From: Pseudomonadota bacterium
GTDB taxonomy: Bacteria > Pseudomonadota > Gammaproteobacteria > Steroidobacterales > Steroidobacteraceae
Direction of reading: 5' to 3'
Assembly (NCBI GenBank): GCA_021787615.1
Contig: JAJYLP010000039.1
Location: 1 to 32,766 of the forward strand
Length of the DNA: 32,766 nucleotides
In this document: piece after piece, positions 1-7,179 of the stretch
Numbering within the stretch: the stretch's first letter is position 1
How the letters are laid out: each line of letters starts with the position of its first letter
Notes under the pieces: model-generated
Database searches by the model: none
What the model was told of the DNA's origin: nothing
Seen by the model: only the letters and a program-made list of their open reading frames with translations
Position numbers and translations under genes: made by a program

Positions 1-1
1 G

Positions 2-1054
2 CTGCCACTTAAGGTTGAGCGGCTGAAAACGCTGGCCGTGATCGGCCCGAACGCCGCGCCGGTGCGCCTCGGCGGCTACTCCGGCATCCCGAGCCACCCG
101 GTGAGCGTGCTGCAGGGAATCCGCAACTACGTCGGCAAACGGGTGCGGATCCTCTACGCCAGGGGCGTGAAGCTGCTCGCCTACGGCAACAAGGACACCA
201 ACCGCGAGGTGCTGGAAAGCCCGGCGGCGAACCTGCCGCGCATCCGTCACGCGGTCGCCGTCGCGCGCCGCGCTGATGCCGTTGTGCTGGTGCTCGGCAC
301 GAGCGGCGCGCTGTGCCGCGAGGGCTGGGCGACCTATCATCTCGGCGATCGCGACACGCTCGCGCTGCGCGCCCAGCAGAACCGGCTCGCCCGCGCGATC
401 TTCGCGCTCGGCAAGCCGGTGGTGGTGGTGCTGATCAACGGCTGTCCGGTGACGGTCAACCGCATCCTGCCGCGCGCCAACGCTCTGCTCGAGGGCTGGT
501 ATCTCGGCCAAGCGGGCGGCACCGCGATGGCCGACGTGCTGTTCGGCAAGACCGATCCGGGCGGGAAACTGCCGGTGACCATTCCGCGCTCGGTGGGCAT
601 GGTGCCCTACAACTATGACGAGAAGCCGAGCGCGCACCGGGGCTATCTGTTCGCGAACAATTCGCCGCTGTTCCCGTTCGGCTACGGCCTCTCGTACACG
701 ACCTTCCACGTCGGACGTCCGCGGCTCTCGGCCGCAAGCCTGCCGCCGCACGGCGCGGTGACCGTGACGGTCGAGGTGCGCAACACCGGCAACGTGTCCG
801 GCAGCGAGGTAGTGCAGCTGTACGTCCATGAGCTCGTCACCTCGGTGACCGAGCCGGTCAAGGAGCTCAAGGGCTTCAAGCGGGTGTGGCTCGCGCCGGG
901 GCAGTCCACGCAGGTGCACTTCACTCTGCGCCCGAAGGTTTTCGCGATCTGGAACGAGCACCTGCGCGATGTGGTCGAGCCCGGCACAGTGCGCGTCATG
1001 GTGGGCCCTGACTCCGTGCACTTGAAGTCGGCCACGTTGCTGCTGACCGGCTGA
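2..1054 (+). CDS. GH3 family beta-xylosidase/beta-glucosidase, C-terminal part (5' end outside window)
   Basis: The frame is open to the left edge, so only the C-terminal ~350 residues are visible. They open with the GH3 C-terminal alpha/beta domain (LKTLAVIGPNA, then LGGYSG). Next come the family's conserved REGWATYHLGDRDTL segment, GKPVVVVLING, and the GGKLPVTIPRSVG and SPLFPFGYGLSYTTF blocks. The last ~100 residues are a fibronectin-III-like domain (VEVRNTGNVSGSEVVQLYV). The enzyme would remove non-reducing-end beta-xylosyl or beta-glucosyl units from oligosaccharides. The KPSAHRGYLF stretch resembles GH3 xylosidases of Xanthomonas-type xylan loci, and the surrounding xylA, xylB and esterase genes favour xylosidase, but specificity is inference. 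The catalytic N-terminal barrel and any signal peptide lie outside the window. It converges on xylB across a strong hairpin. Confidence 0.9.
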   Translation: MPLKVERLKTLAVIGPNAAPVRLGGYSGIPSHPVSVLQGIRNYVGKRVRILYARGVKLLAYGNKDTNREVLESPAANLPRIRHAVAVARRADAVVLVLGTSGALCREGWATYHLGDRDTLALRAQQNRLARAIFALGKPVVVVLINGCPVTVNRILPRANALLEGWYLGQAGGTAMADVLFGKTDPGGKLPVTIPRSVGMVPYNYDEKPSAHRGYLFANNSPLFPFGYGLSYTTFHVGRPRLSAASLPPHGAVTVTVEVRNTGNVSGSEVVQLYVHELVTSVTEPVKELKGFKRVWLAPGQSTQVHFTLRPKVFAIWNEHLRDVVEPGTVRVMVGPDSVHLKSATLLLTG

Positions 1055-1075
1055 CACGCGCGCTCGGCGCTTTTT

Positions 1076-1135
1076 CCCGCCGGCGCTCACCACGGGCCTG
1101 CTCTGCCCCCGGCCCGTACCGGGGTCGCCGGCGGG
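1076..1135. terminator. Nested hairpin between convergent GH3 and xylB genes (bidirectional terminator)
   Basis: A perfect 10-bp inverted repeat (CCCGCCGGCG at 1076-1085, CGCCGGCGGG at 1126-1135) encloses a second perfect 7-bp one (ACGGGCC at 1092-1098, GGCCCGT at 1111-1117). A run of five T precedes it at 1071-1075 and serves as a U-tract only for a small GCGC hairpin just upstream. The 10-bp palindrome CCACGCGTGG follows at 1146-1155. The position between two convergent stop codons suggests transcription termination for both genes. That no clear U-tract follows the large hairpin is a weakness. Confidence 0.6.
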
Positions 1136-1170
1136 CACTCCACCGCCACGCGTGGTGAAACGCCGGTGCC

Positions 1171-2628
1171 TCAGGCGAATTCGGCGAACGCGCCCTTGAG
1201 GTCGCGGTAGAGGCGCTGGAATACTCGGCGGCGGCTCGCGAGCAGCGCCGCGAGCGGCGCGTCGGGCTCGACGACGCGCGCCACCGGTGGCGCGGCACAC
1301 ACGTCGGCCTCGGTGCCCTCGCCGGCGGCGAGCTGCGCGAGCCGGGCGGCGCCGAGGGCTGCTCCGAGTTCCCCGCCCTCTCGATATGTCAGCGGCCGCC
1401 GCAGCGCCGCCGCGATCAGTCGGCCCCAGTACGGCACGCGCGCGCCGCCCCCGGTGATGCTGATCTGCCCGATCTGATCGCTCGTTTCCGTCAGCACATC
1501 GAGCCCGTCGGCGAACGCGAAGGCGACGCCCTCGAGCACCGCCGCGGTGAGCTCCGCGGGCGCCGTGTCGGGCCGCAGTCCGAAGAACACGCCACGCGCA
1601 TGTGGATCGTTGTGCGGCGTGCGCTCGCCAGTGAGATACGGCAGAAACAGCGGTGAGTGCCGCGTGAGGCCGCGCGCTTGGGCGGCGGCGGCCAGCTTGC
1701 CTAAATCCGTCTCGCCGACGATCTGCGCGATCCAGTCGAGGGTGTTGGCCGCGCTCAGCATCACCGACATCTGGTGCCAGCGCTGCGGCAGGCAATGGCA
1801 GAACGCGTGCGCGGCGCGCTCGGGGTTGGGGCGGAAGCGGTCGGTCACCACGAACAGCACCCCCGAGGTGCCGAGCGAGAGAAACGCCTCTCCGGCACGC
1901 ACCACGCCAAGCCCGACCGCGCTCGCCGCGTTGTCACCGCCGCCGCCCGCAACGATCACCGGCGGCACGCCGAGCTGCTCGGCCGCCGCGGCCGTCAGCG
2001 TGGCGGAAGGACTCGAGCCCTCAACCAGCCGCGGCATGTGTGCGCGGGTCAGATCGCTCGCGGCAAGCATGGCGTCCGACCACTCGCGGCGAGCGACGTC
2101 GAGCCAGCCAGTTCCGGCCGCATCGGACAAATCGCTGACGCGCTCGCCCGTGAGGCACAGTCGGACATAGTCCTTCGGCAACAGCACGTGCGCCGTGCGC
2201 CGGAACACCTCGGGCTCGTGCCGGGCCACCCACAGCAGCTTCGGCGCGGTGAAGCCCGGCATCATGATGTTGCCGGTGATGATCCGCGCGGCAGGCTCGC
2301 GCCGCTCGAGCTCGAGGCATTCCTCGGCGGAACGGCCGTCGTTCCAGAGGATGGCGGGGCGCAGCGGGCGGTCGCGCTCATCGAGCAAAGTCGCGCCGTG
2401 CATCTGTCCGGACAGTCCGAGGGCCCGGACGCGCGAGCGCATCGCCTGCGGCACCGTCCGGACGGCGCGCAGGGTCGCCTCCCACCACTGCCGCGGATCC
2501 TGCTCGGAGAACCCGGGCGCGGGGCGGCTCACCTCGAGCGGGGCGGAACTCTGCGCAGCGATCCCGCCGTGCTCATCGAGCAGCACCGCCTTGACGCTGG
2601 AGGTGCCGATGTCGATACCGAGGTACAG
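1171..2628 (-). CDS. xylB: Xylulokinase XylB (apparent CTG start)
   Basis: FGGY-family kinase phosphorylating D-xylulose to xylulose 5-phosphate in the cytoplasm. Visible blocks are YLGIDIGTSSVKAVLL at the N-terminus (phosphate loop, Asp6), GQMHGATLLD (~75-84), PAILWNDGRS, GFTAPKLLWV, LPKDYVRLCLTGE, GGGGDNAASAVG with the presumed catalytic Asp at ~232, PYLTGERTPHNDP and ITGGGARVPYWGR. No ATG, GTG or TTG lies in frame between the upstream stop and the conserved N-terminus. A CTG at 2628-2626 sits exactly where the family starts (Met-Tyr-x-Gly-Ile-Asp), with GGGAG seven bases before it. From there the protein is 485 residues, almost the same as E. coli XylB. A start further in would delete the phosphate loop. 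It is divergent from the esterase operon, and its promoter overlaps an operator. Confidence 0.93.
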   Translation of the reverse strand: MYLGIDIGTSSVKAVLLDEHGGIAAQSSAPLEVSRPAPGFSEQDPRQWWEATLRAVRTVPQAMRSRVRALGLSGQMHGATLLDERDRPLRPAILWNDGRSAEECLELERREPAARIITGNIMMPGFTAPKLLWVARHEPEVFRRTAHVLLPKDYVRLCLTGERVSDLSDAAGTGWLDVARREWSDAMLAASDLTRAHMPRLVEGSSPSATLTAAAAEQLGVPPVIVAGGGGDNAASAVGLGVVRAGEAFLSLGTSGVLFVVTDRFRPNPERAAHAFCHCLPQRWHQMSVMLSAANTLDWIAQIVGETDLGKLAAAAQARGLTRHSPLFLPYLTGERTPHNDPHARGVFFGLRPDTAPAELTAAVLEGVAFAFADGLDVLTETSDQIGQISITGGGARVPYWGRLIAAALRRPLTYREGGELGAALGAARLAQLAAGEGTEADVCAAPPVARVVEPDAPLAALLASRRRVFQRLYRDLKGAFAEFA

Positions 2629-2656
2629 GACGCCGCTCCCATGAACAAAGGCAGCG

Positions 2657-2686
2657 ATGGTAGCGATATCAGTCTGGCAGTGTCAA
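2657..2686 (-). promoter_or_regulatory. Putative xylB promoter overlapping operator
   Basis: Read on the - strand there is a perfect -35 TTGACA (2686-2681), an 18-nt spacer and a -10 TACCAT (2662-2657). The -10 is one half of the 14-bp palindromic operator. Transcription would start near 2650 and leave a ~20-nt leader just long enough for the GGGAG ribosome binding site and the CTG start of xylB. Confidence 0.6.
2658..2671. promoter_or_regulatory. LacI/XylR-type operator 1 (xylB side)
   Basis: TGGTAGCGATATCA is an imperfect palindrome with a central CG, as is usual for LacI-family operators. It recurs, inverted and identical, 75 bp away at 2733-2746; with one flanking base the inverted repeat is 15 bp on each side. 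Close variants precede the TonB receptor, the GH35-like pseudogene and xylA. It resembles the xylose-responsive box I recall from Xanthomonas xylan loci (TGGTAGCGCTAACA). Confidence 0.7.
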
Positions 2687-2718
2687 TTGCATACGCGGCG
2701 CGGTGTGCGGCCATGAGG

Positions 2719-2747
2719 TTGTGACCGAAACGTGATATCGCTACCAT
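2719..2747 (+). promoter_or_regulatory. Putative promoter of the esterase operon
   Basis: TTGTGA (2719-2724) as -35, a 17-nt spacer and TACCAT (2742-2747) as -10. The -10 is embedded in operator 2. Start of transcription would be near 2754, giving a ~50-nt leader before the SGNH hydrolase gene. Both hexamers match the sigma-70 consensus at four of six positions. Confidence 0.5.
2733..2746. promoter_or_regulatory. LacI/XylR-type operator 2 (esterase operon side)
   Basis: TGATATCGCTACCA, the exact reverse complement of operator 1. Centre-to-centre spacing is 75 bp, close to seven helical turns, so one tetramer or two dimers on the same DNA face could hold both divergent promoters. Confidence 0.7.
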
Positions 2748-2802
2748 GCGATGACGAAGCGCGCGAGCGGCGTCGCGCCGTACATCGAACGAGGGGACCC
2801 CG

Positions 2803-4131
2803 ATGCCGTCGACACTCAAGCAGTCTCTGTCACGCCTGTGCGTCTGGAGCGCCTGCGCCGCGCTCGCCGCCTGCAGCGCCTCGGGACCGGCCGGCGCGCC
2901 GAGCCACGCGCCCGCGCCGTCCGCAGCGCCCAGCGCCACGGTCGCGCACTGGCTCGGTACCTGGGCCTCCTCGCAGCAGATTCCCGAGACGCGCAACGCG
3001 TTGCCGGCCGCCGCGCTCACCAACGCGACTCTGCGCCAGATCGTGCACCTGACGGTCGGCGGCCATGAGCTGCGCGTGCGCTTCGCGAACGTGTTCGGCA
3101 CTACGCCATTGCACATTCTTGCAGCGCACATCGCCCTGCCCGTCTCGCGCGCCACAGGGGCGATCGATCCCGCCACCGACACCGCGCTCGCCTTCGGCGG
3201 GCGAGCGAGCGTCACCATTCCGCCGGGCGCGGTCTATTATTCCGACCCGGTGGCCTTCGACGCCAAGCCGCTGTCCGATCTGGCGGTGACGATCTACCTG
3301 CGCAAGCCGCCGGTGCGCCAGACCAGCCACCCGGGCTCGCGGGAAACGTCCTTCCTGCTGCACGGCAATCACGTCGCCGCAGTGCAGCTGCCCGGCGCGA
3401 TGCGCTTCAATCACTGGTTCTTCCTCTCCGGCCTCGACGTGCGCGTGCACGGACCCGCCGCCGCCATCGTCACCCTCGGCGACTCGATCACCGATGGCCA
3501 TGCGACTCCCAACAACAGCGACACGCGCTGGCCGGACGATCTCGCCCGCCGGCTGCAGTCCTCCCCGGCCACGCGCCACCTCAGCGTGCTCAACGTCGGC
3601 ACCGGCGGCAACCGCCTGCTGCGCTATGGGCTCGGCCCCGATGCGCTCGCCCGCTTCGACCGCGACGTGCTCGGTCAGCCGGGCGTGCGCTATGTAATCG
3701 TGATCGAGGGCGTGAACGATCTCGGCGTGGCGGGCATGCACGGACCAATCACGGCAGCGCAAAACGCCGCACTGGTGCGCCACATCATCGGCGCATACCG
3801 GCAGATCATCCTGCGCGCGCACGCCCACGGCATCAAGGTCATCGGCGGCACCATCACCCCGTTCAAGGGCTCGAGCTACTACCGCCCGTCGGCCGCGACG
3901 CTCCAGGACCGCAAACAGATCAACGCCTGGATCCGCGCGCCGGGTCATTTCGACGCGGTGGTGGACTTCGCCAAGGCGGTGCGCGATCCGCAGCATCCCG
4001 CGCGGCTGCTCCCCTCGTACGACTCCGGCGACAACCTGCATCCCAACCCGGCCGGGTATCGGGCCATGGCCGACGCCATCCCGCTGTCGCTGTTCAAACT
4101 GCCCACAAGCCCGGACGGCTCGCCGCAATGA
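2803..4131 (+). CDS. SGNH/GDSL-family esterase, predicted lipoprotein
   Basis: A 442-residue secreted hydrolase. The N-terminal signal ends in a lipobox (ALAAC, Cys24), followed by a Pro/Ala/Ser-rich linker to ~46. A beta-sandwich-like region occupies ~50-215 and the SGNH domain runs from ~220. The four hydrolase blocks are visible: GDSITDG with nucleophile Ser228, the GTGGN block at 266-270, GVNDLG with Asn305, and the Asp410/His413 pair in SGDNLHPN. A likely role is removing acetyl or other ester groups from xylan or xylo-oligosaccharides at the outer membrane or in the periplasm; substrate is inferred from the neighbours. The ATG is preceded by GAGGGGA. The last four bases overlap the next gene (ATGA), so the three esterases are probably translationally coupled. 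Confidence 0.88.
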   Translation: MPSTLKQSLSRLCVWSACAALAACSASGPAGAPSHAPAPSAAPSATVAHWLGTWASSQQIPETRNALPAAALTNATLRQIVHLTVGGHELRVRFANVFGTTPLHILAAHIALPVSRATGAIDPATDTALAFGGRASVTIPPGAVYYSDPVAFDAKPLSDLAVTIYLRKPPVRQTSHPGSRETSFLLHGNHVAAVQLPGAMRFNHWFFLSGLDVRVHGPAAAIVTLGDSITDGHATPNNSDTRWPDDLARRLQSSPATRHLSVLNVGTGGNRLLRYGLGPDALARFDRDVLGQPGVRYVIVIEGVNDLGVAGMHGPITAAQNAALVRHIIGAYRQIILRAHAHGIKVIGGTITPFKGSSYYRPSAATLQDRKQINAWIRAPGHFDAVVDFAKAVRDPQHPARLLPSYDSGDNLHPNPAGYRAMADAIPLSLFKLPTSPDGSPQ

Positions 4132-5687
4132 TCCGGCACACCAGCGCACTGCTCGCAGCGCTCGCGTACACCCCATGGTGCGCGAGCGCAACGCCTCCGC
4201 CCGCTCGGGCGTCGCCTGCCCCCGTGACGTTCACCGCCCGGCAGGACCATCGCAACATGATGGAACAGCTGGGGATCCAGGCGCTCTGGCCAGGCGCAAG
4301 CGGCAATGAGAACTCCCCGCGCCACGCCAACTACGATGAGGCGCTCGCCGATCCCTATGGCGCGCTGCCCGACGCGTTGCGCTTTCCCGACGGGCGGGCC
4401 GTCACCACCGCAAGCCAGTGGTGGCACGCGCGACGGCCGCAGATCGTGGCGGCCTTCGAACACGACGTCTACGGGCGGATCCCCCACGGGGTGCCCACAG
4501 TGACCTGGAAGGTCGTAGGCCGGGGCCGCGGCACGCTCGGCGGCTATCCGATCGTGTACCGGCGGCTGCTCGGTGTGGTGAACGACAGCGCCTATCCGCT
4601 GATCCGCGTGAACATCCCGGTGACCCTGGTCATTCCAGCCGCCGCGCAGCGCCCAGTGCCAGTGCTGATCATGCTCACCTTCGGCGCGCCTCCCGTGCCG
4701 CGCACCGGGCCCGACCGGCGCGAACTCGCGGCTGTGAACCGCGCGCTGCGTACGGCGCTCACGCGCACTGGTCCAGCGGCGCGCGCCGTGTTCCAGCGCC
4801 ACCCTCATGCCGCCCTGATCACCCGCTCGATCCTTTCTCCTTTGCGCCGCAACGTCGACGGCGGCGCGCCCTCGGTGGTGCAGCTGATCGCCGCCGGCTG
4901 GGGCTTCGCCTCGCTCGATCCGACGGCGGTGCAGGCCGACAGCGGCGCGGGGCTGACCCGTGGCATCATCGGGCTCGCCAACAAAGGCCAGCCGCGCACA
5001 AGCGGCCAATGGGGCGCGCTGCGCGCCTGGGCGTGGGCGGCGAGCCGCACGCTCGATTATCTGCGTACCGATGCCGCCGTCGACCCTCACGCCATCGGCA
5101 TCGAGGGTGTGTCGCGCTTCGGCAAGGCGGCGCTCGTGACCATGGCGTTTGATCCGCGCTTCGCGATGGGCCTGATCGGCTCCTCGGGCAAGGGCGGCGC
5201 GACGCCGCTGCGGCGCAACTTCGGCGAGTCCGTCGGCAATCTCGCCGGCGCCGGCGAGTACCATTGGATGGCCGGCAACTTTCTGCGCTATGACGCGGAG
5301 CGCGCCGCCTTCGGCAGCCGCAATCCCGGCGATCTGCCGGTCGACGCGAACGAGCTGATTGCGCTGTGCGCGCCGCGCCTTGTGTTCGTGAGCTACGGCA
5401 TCCCCGCCATGGGCGATGCGCGCTGGTTGGACCAGCGCGGCAGCTTCATGGCCACCGTCGCCGCGAGCGCGGTGTACCGGCTGCTCGGGGTGCGGGGCCT
5501 CGGCGTGCGCGGCAACCCCCTCACCGCCCACATGCCGCCGGTCAATCACGGCCTGCTCTCCGGCCGTCTCGCCTGGCGGCAGGATGACGGCGGCCACACC
5601 GATGCGCCCAACATGAAGTACTTCATCGCCTGGGTGGATCGATTCATCCACTACCACAACCGGCAGCGCAGGATGCCCGCAAGATGA
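4128..5687 (+). CDS. Glucuronoyl esterase-like protein (CE15 family)
   Basis: A 519-residue alpha/beta hydrolase with an N-terminal export signal (~1-22). The CE15 nucleophile motif is GVSRFGKAA, with Ser329 and the Arg that contacts the uronate. Downstream come GSSGKGGATPLRR, GESVGNLAGAGEYHWMAGNF and a likely catalytic His490 in DDGGHTDAPN. Near the N-terminus lies the conserved NENSPRHANYDEA stretch. CE15 enzymes cleave the ester between 4-O-methyl-glucuronic acid side chains of xylan and lignin alcohols, which fits the acetyl esterase, xylA/xylB and KDG kinase genes nearby. The start overlaps the previous stop by four bases and the end overlaps the next gene by four. There is a ~60-residue insertion around 188-250 relative to the compact core as I remember it. 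The family call is confident; substrate is inference. Confidence 0.85.
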   Translation: MIRHTSALLAALAYTPWCASATPPPARASPAPVTFTARQDHRNMMEQLGIQALWPGASGNENSPRHANYDEALADPYGALPDALRFPDGRAVTTASQWWHARRPQIVAAFEHDVYGRIPHGVPTVTWKVVGRGRGTLGGYPIVYRRLLGVVNDSAYPLIRVNIPVTLVIPAAAQRPVPVLIMLTFGAPPVPRTGPDRRELAAVNRALRTALTRTGPAARAVFQRHPHAALITRSILSPLRRNVDGGAPSVVQLIAAGWGFASLDPTAVQADSGAGLTRGIIGLANKGQPRTSGQWGALRAWAWAASRTLDYLRTDAAVDPHAIGIEGVSRFGKAALVTMAFDPRFAMGLIGSSGKGGATPLRRNFGESVGNLAGAGEYHWMAGNFLRYDAERAAFGSRNPGDLPVDANELIALCAPRLVFVSYGIPAMGDARWLDQRGSFMATVAASAVYRLLGVRGLGVRGNPLTAHMPPVNHGLLSGRLAWRQDDGGHTDAPNMKYFIAWVDRFIHYHNRQRRMPAR

Positions 5688-7156
5688 CTCCCGCGACGAC
5701 CCTCACGCGCGCCGTGCGCGCACTCGCCCTGACGCTCGCCGGCTCGCTGCTGCCCCTTGCCGCGAGTGCGGCGGTACCGAAGGTGATCTTCACACCGTTT
5801 CATGCCGACGGCATCTATCGCCTCGGCCGCAAAGTCGGCTGGACGGTCACGGTGCCGCCGGGCGCGCCGGATCCGCGCGGCCGCTTCGCCTACACCATCA
5901 AGCGCAATGACCTTGATGTGGTCAGGACGGGAAGCTTCTCGCTCGCCGCCGGCCGGGCGACGATCGCGATGACCTTCGATGCGCCCGCCATGCTCTATGT
6001 CGTGGTCGACTACGAGCCCTCGCCCACGGCGATCTCCCGCGACGATTACCTGGCGCTCAATCGTGGCTTGAAAGCACTGCTCGCCAAGACGGATCCGTCC
6101 CTGCGCGGCCTCTTCGCCCGCTATCCGCACTACCAGCCGCTCGCCCCGCAGTTTCCCTTCGGCGCCTTCGCCGAGCACCGCGTCGCGACCCTGGGGGCCG
6201 CCGTCGCGCCGACGCTGCTGCGCCCATCGGTGCCGGCGCCGAGCGATTTCATGCCATTCTGGTCAGGCAAGCTCGCCGCGCTCGCCAAGGTGCCGATGAA
6301 GGCCAAACTGACGCCGCTGCCCACCGCGCAGGCGAGCGTCAGGCTGTTTCGCGTCCGGTTGAACAGCCTCGGCTCCGACGTGCGCGGCTACCTCGCCATG
6401 CCGGCCCGCGCGGGCCGATTCCCGGCACTCATCATCTATCAGTATGCCGGCGTGTACCCGCTGCACACCGCCTGGGCCACCAACCGCGCCGCCGAGGGCT
6501 GGCTCGCCTTCGATGTCGACTCGCACGACATCGCCCCGGCGAGCGGCAGCGGCGTGCCGCAGGACTACCCGAGCATCGGCGATCGCAGCCCCGCTACCTC
6601 CTACTTCCTCGACATGTACCTGCGCGACACGCGCGCGCTGCAGTACATCCGGCGCAGCCCCTACTGGAACAGCAAGACCGTGGTACTGACCGGGCTCAGC
6701 ATGGGAGGCCAGCAGAGTCTCGCCACCGCGGGATTGAACCCGGGCAAGGTCAGCGCCGTGATCGTCGATGAGCCCTCGGGCGCGGACATGAACGGCCTGG
6801 CGCACGGGCGCAGGCCAGGATACCCCTTCTACACCACGACCGACCGCGCGGTGCTGCGCACGGCGGGGTATTTCGACACCGTCAACTTCGCGCGCTACAT
6901 CACCGCGCCGACGCTGATCGCGATGGGATTCATCGACACCACCGCGCCGCCGGCGGGGATTTGGACCGTGCTCAACCGGATTCCAGCGCCCAAGGAAGCG
7001 GTGCCGCTAGTCGACTCGGACCACATGAACATCACGCCCGATGAGCAGGCGCCCTGGTCGCAGCGCTCCGAGGAGTTGCTCGCCGAGCTCGCGCACGGCG
7101 GAACGTTCGTGCCCAATCAGGCGCTGACCCGCCCGGCGACCCGCCGCGGGCGCTGA
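5684..7156 (+). CDS. Acetylxylan esterase-like alpha/beta hydrolase (CE7/AXE1 family)
   Basis: 490 residues with a Sec signal peptide (cleavage around AASA/AVP, ~29). An N-terminal ~150-residue beta-rich region is followed by the hydrolase domain from ~185 (PSDFMPFW). The triad is readable: Ser339 in GLSMGGQQ, Asp418 in GFIDTTAPP, His447 in DSDHMN. FPALIIYQYAG (246-256) sits where the oxyanion strand is expected. CE7 members deacetylate xylo-oligosaccharides and related acetyl esters. The ATG overlaps the CE15 stop (ATGA), making this the last gene of a three-esterase operon. The Arg-Gly-Gln motif of classic CE7 enzymes is not obvious, so a related esterase activity is possible. A perfect hairpin spans its stop codon. 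Confidence 0.83.
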   Translation: MTPATTLTRAVRALALTLAGSLLPLAASAAVPKVIFTPFHADGIYRLGRKVGWTVTVPPGAPDPRGRFAYTIKRNDLDVVRTGSFSLAAGRATIAMTFDAPAMLYVVVDYEPSPTAISRDDYLALNRGLKALLAKTDPSLRGLFARYPHYQPLAPQFPFGAFAEHRVATLGAAVAPTLLRPSVPAPSDFMPFWSGKLAALAKVPMKAKLTPLPTAQASVRLFRVRLNSLGSDVRGYLAMPARAGRFPALIIYQYAGVYPLHTAWATNRAAEGWLAFDVDSHDIAPASGSGVPQDYPSIGDRSPATSYFLDMYLRDTRALQYIRRSPYWNSKTVVLTGLSMGGQQSLATAGLNPGKVSAVIVDEPSGADMNGLAHGRRPGYPFYTTTDRAVLRTAGYFDTVNFARYITAPTLIAMGFIDTTAPPAGIWTVLNRIPAPKEAVPLVDSDHMNITPDEQAPWSQRSEELLAELAHGGTFVPNQALTRPATRRGR

Positions 7157-7179
7157 GCGGCGGCGATGAGGCTCAGCGC
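7150..7179. terminator. Hairpin spanning both stop codons of convergent genes
   Basis: GCGCTGAGC (7150-7158) and GCTCAGCGC (7171-7179) form a perfect 9-bp stem with a 12-nt loop. The TGA of the acetylxylan esterase (7154-7156) and the TGA of kdgK (7175-7173 on the other strand) both lie inside the stem arms. It probably serves as a shared bidirectional terminator; there is no U-tract. Confidence 0.55.

Noticed and set aside
3945-5657. 570-codon open frame opposite the CE15 esterase
   Set aside because: Antisense shadow; the + strand frame carries the nucleophile motif, signal peptide and operon overlaps.
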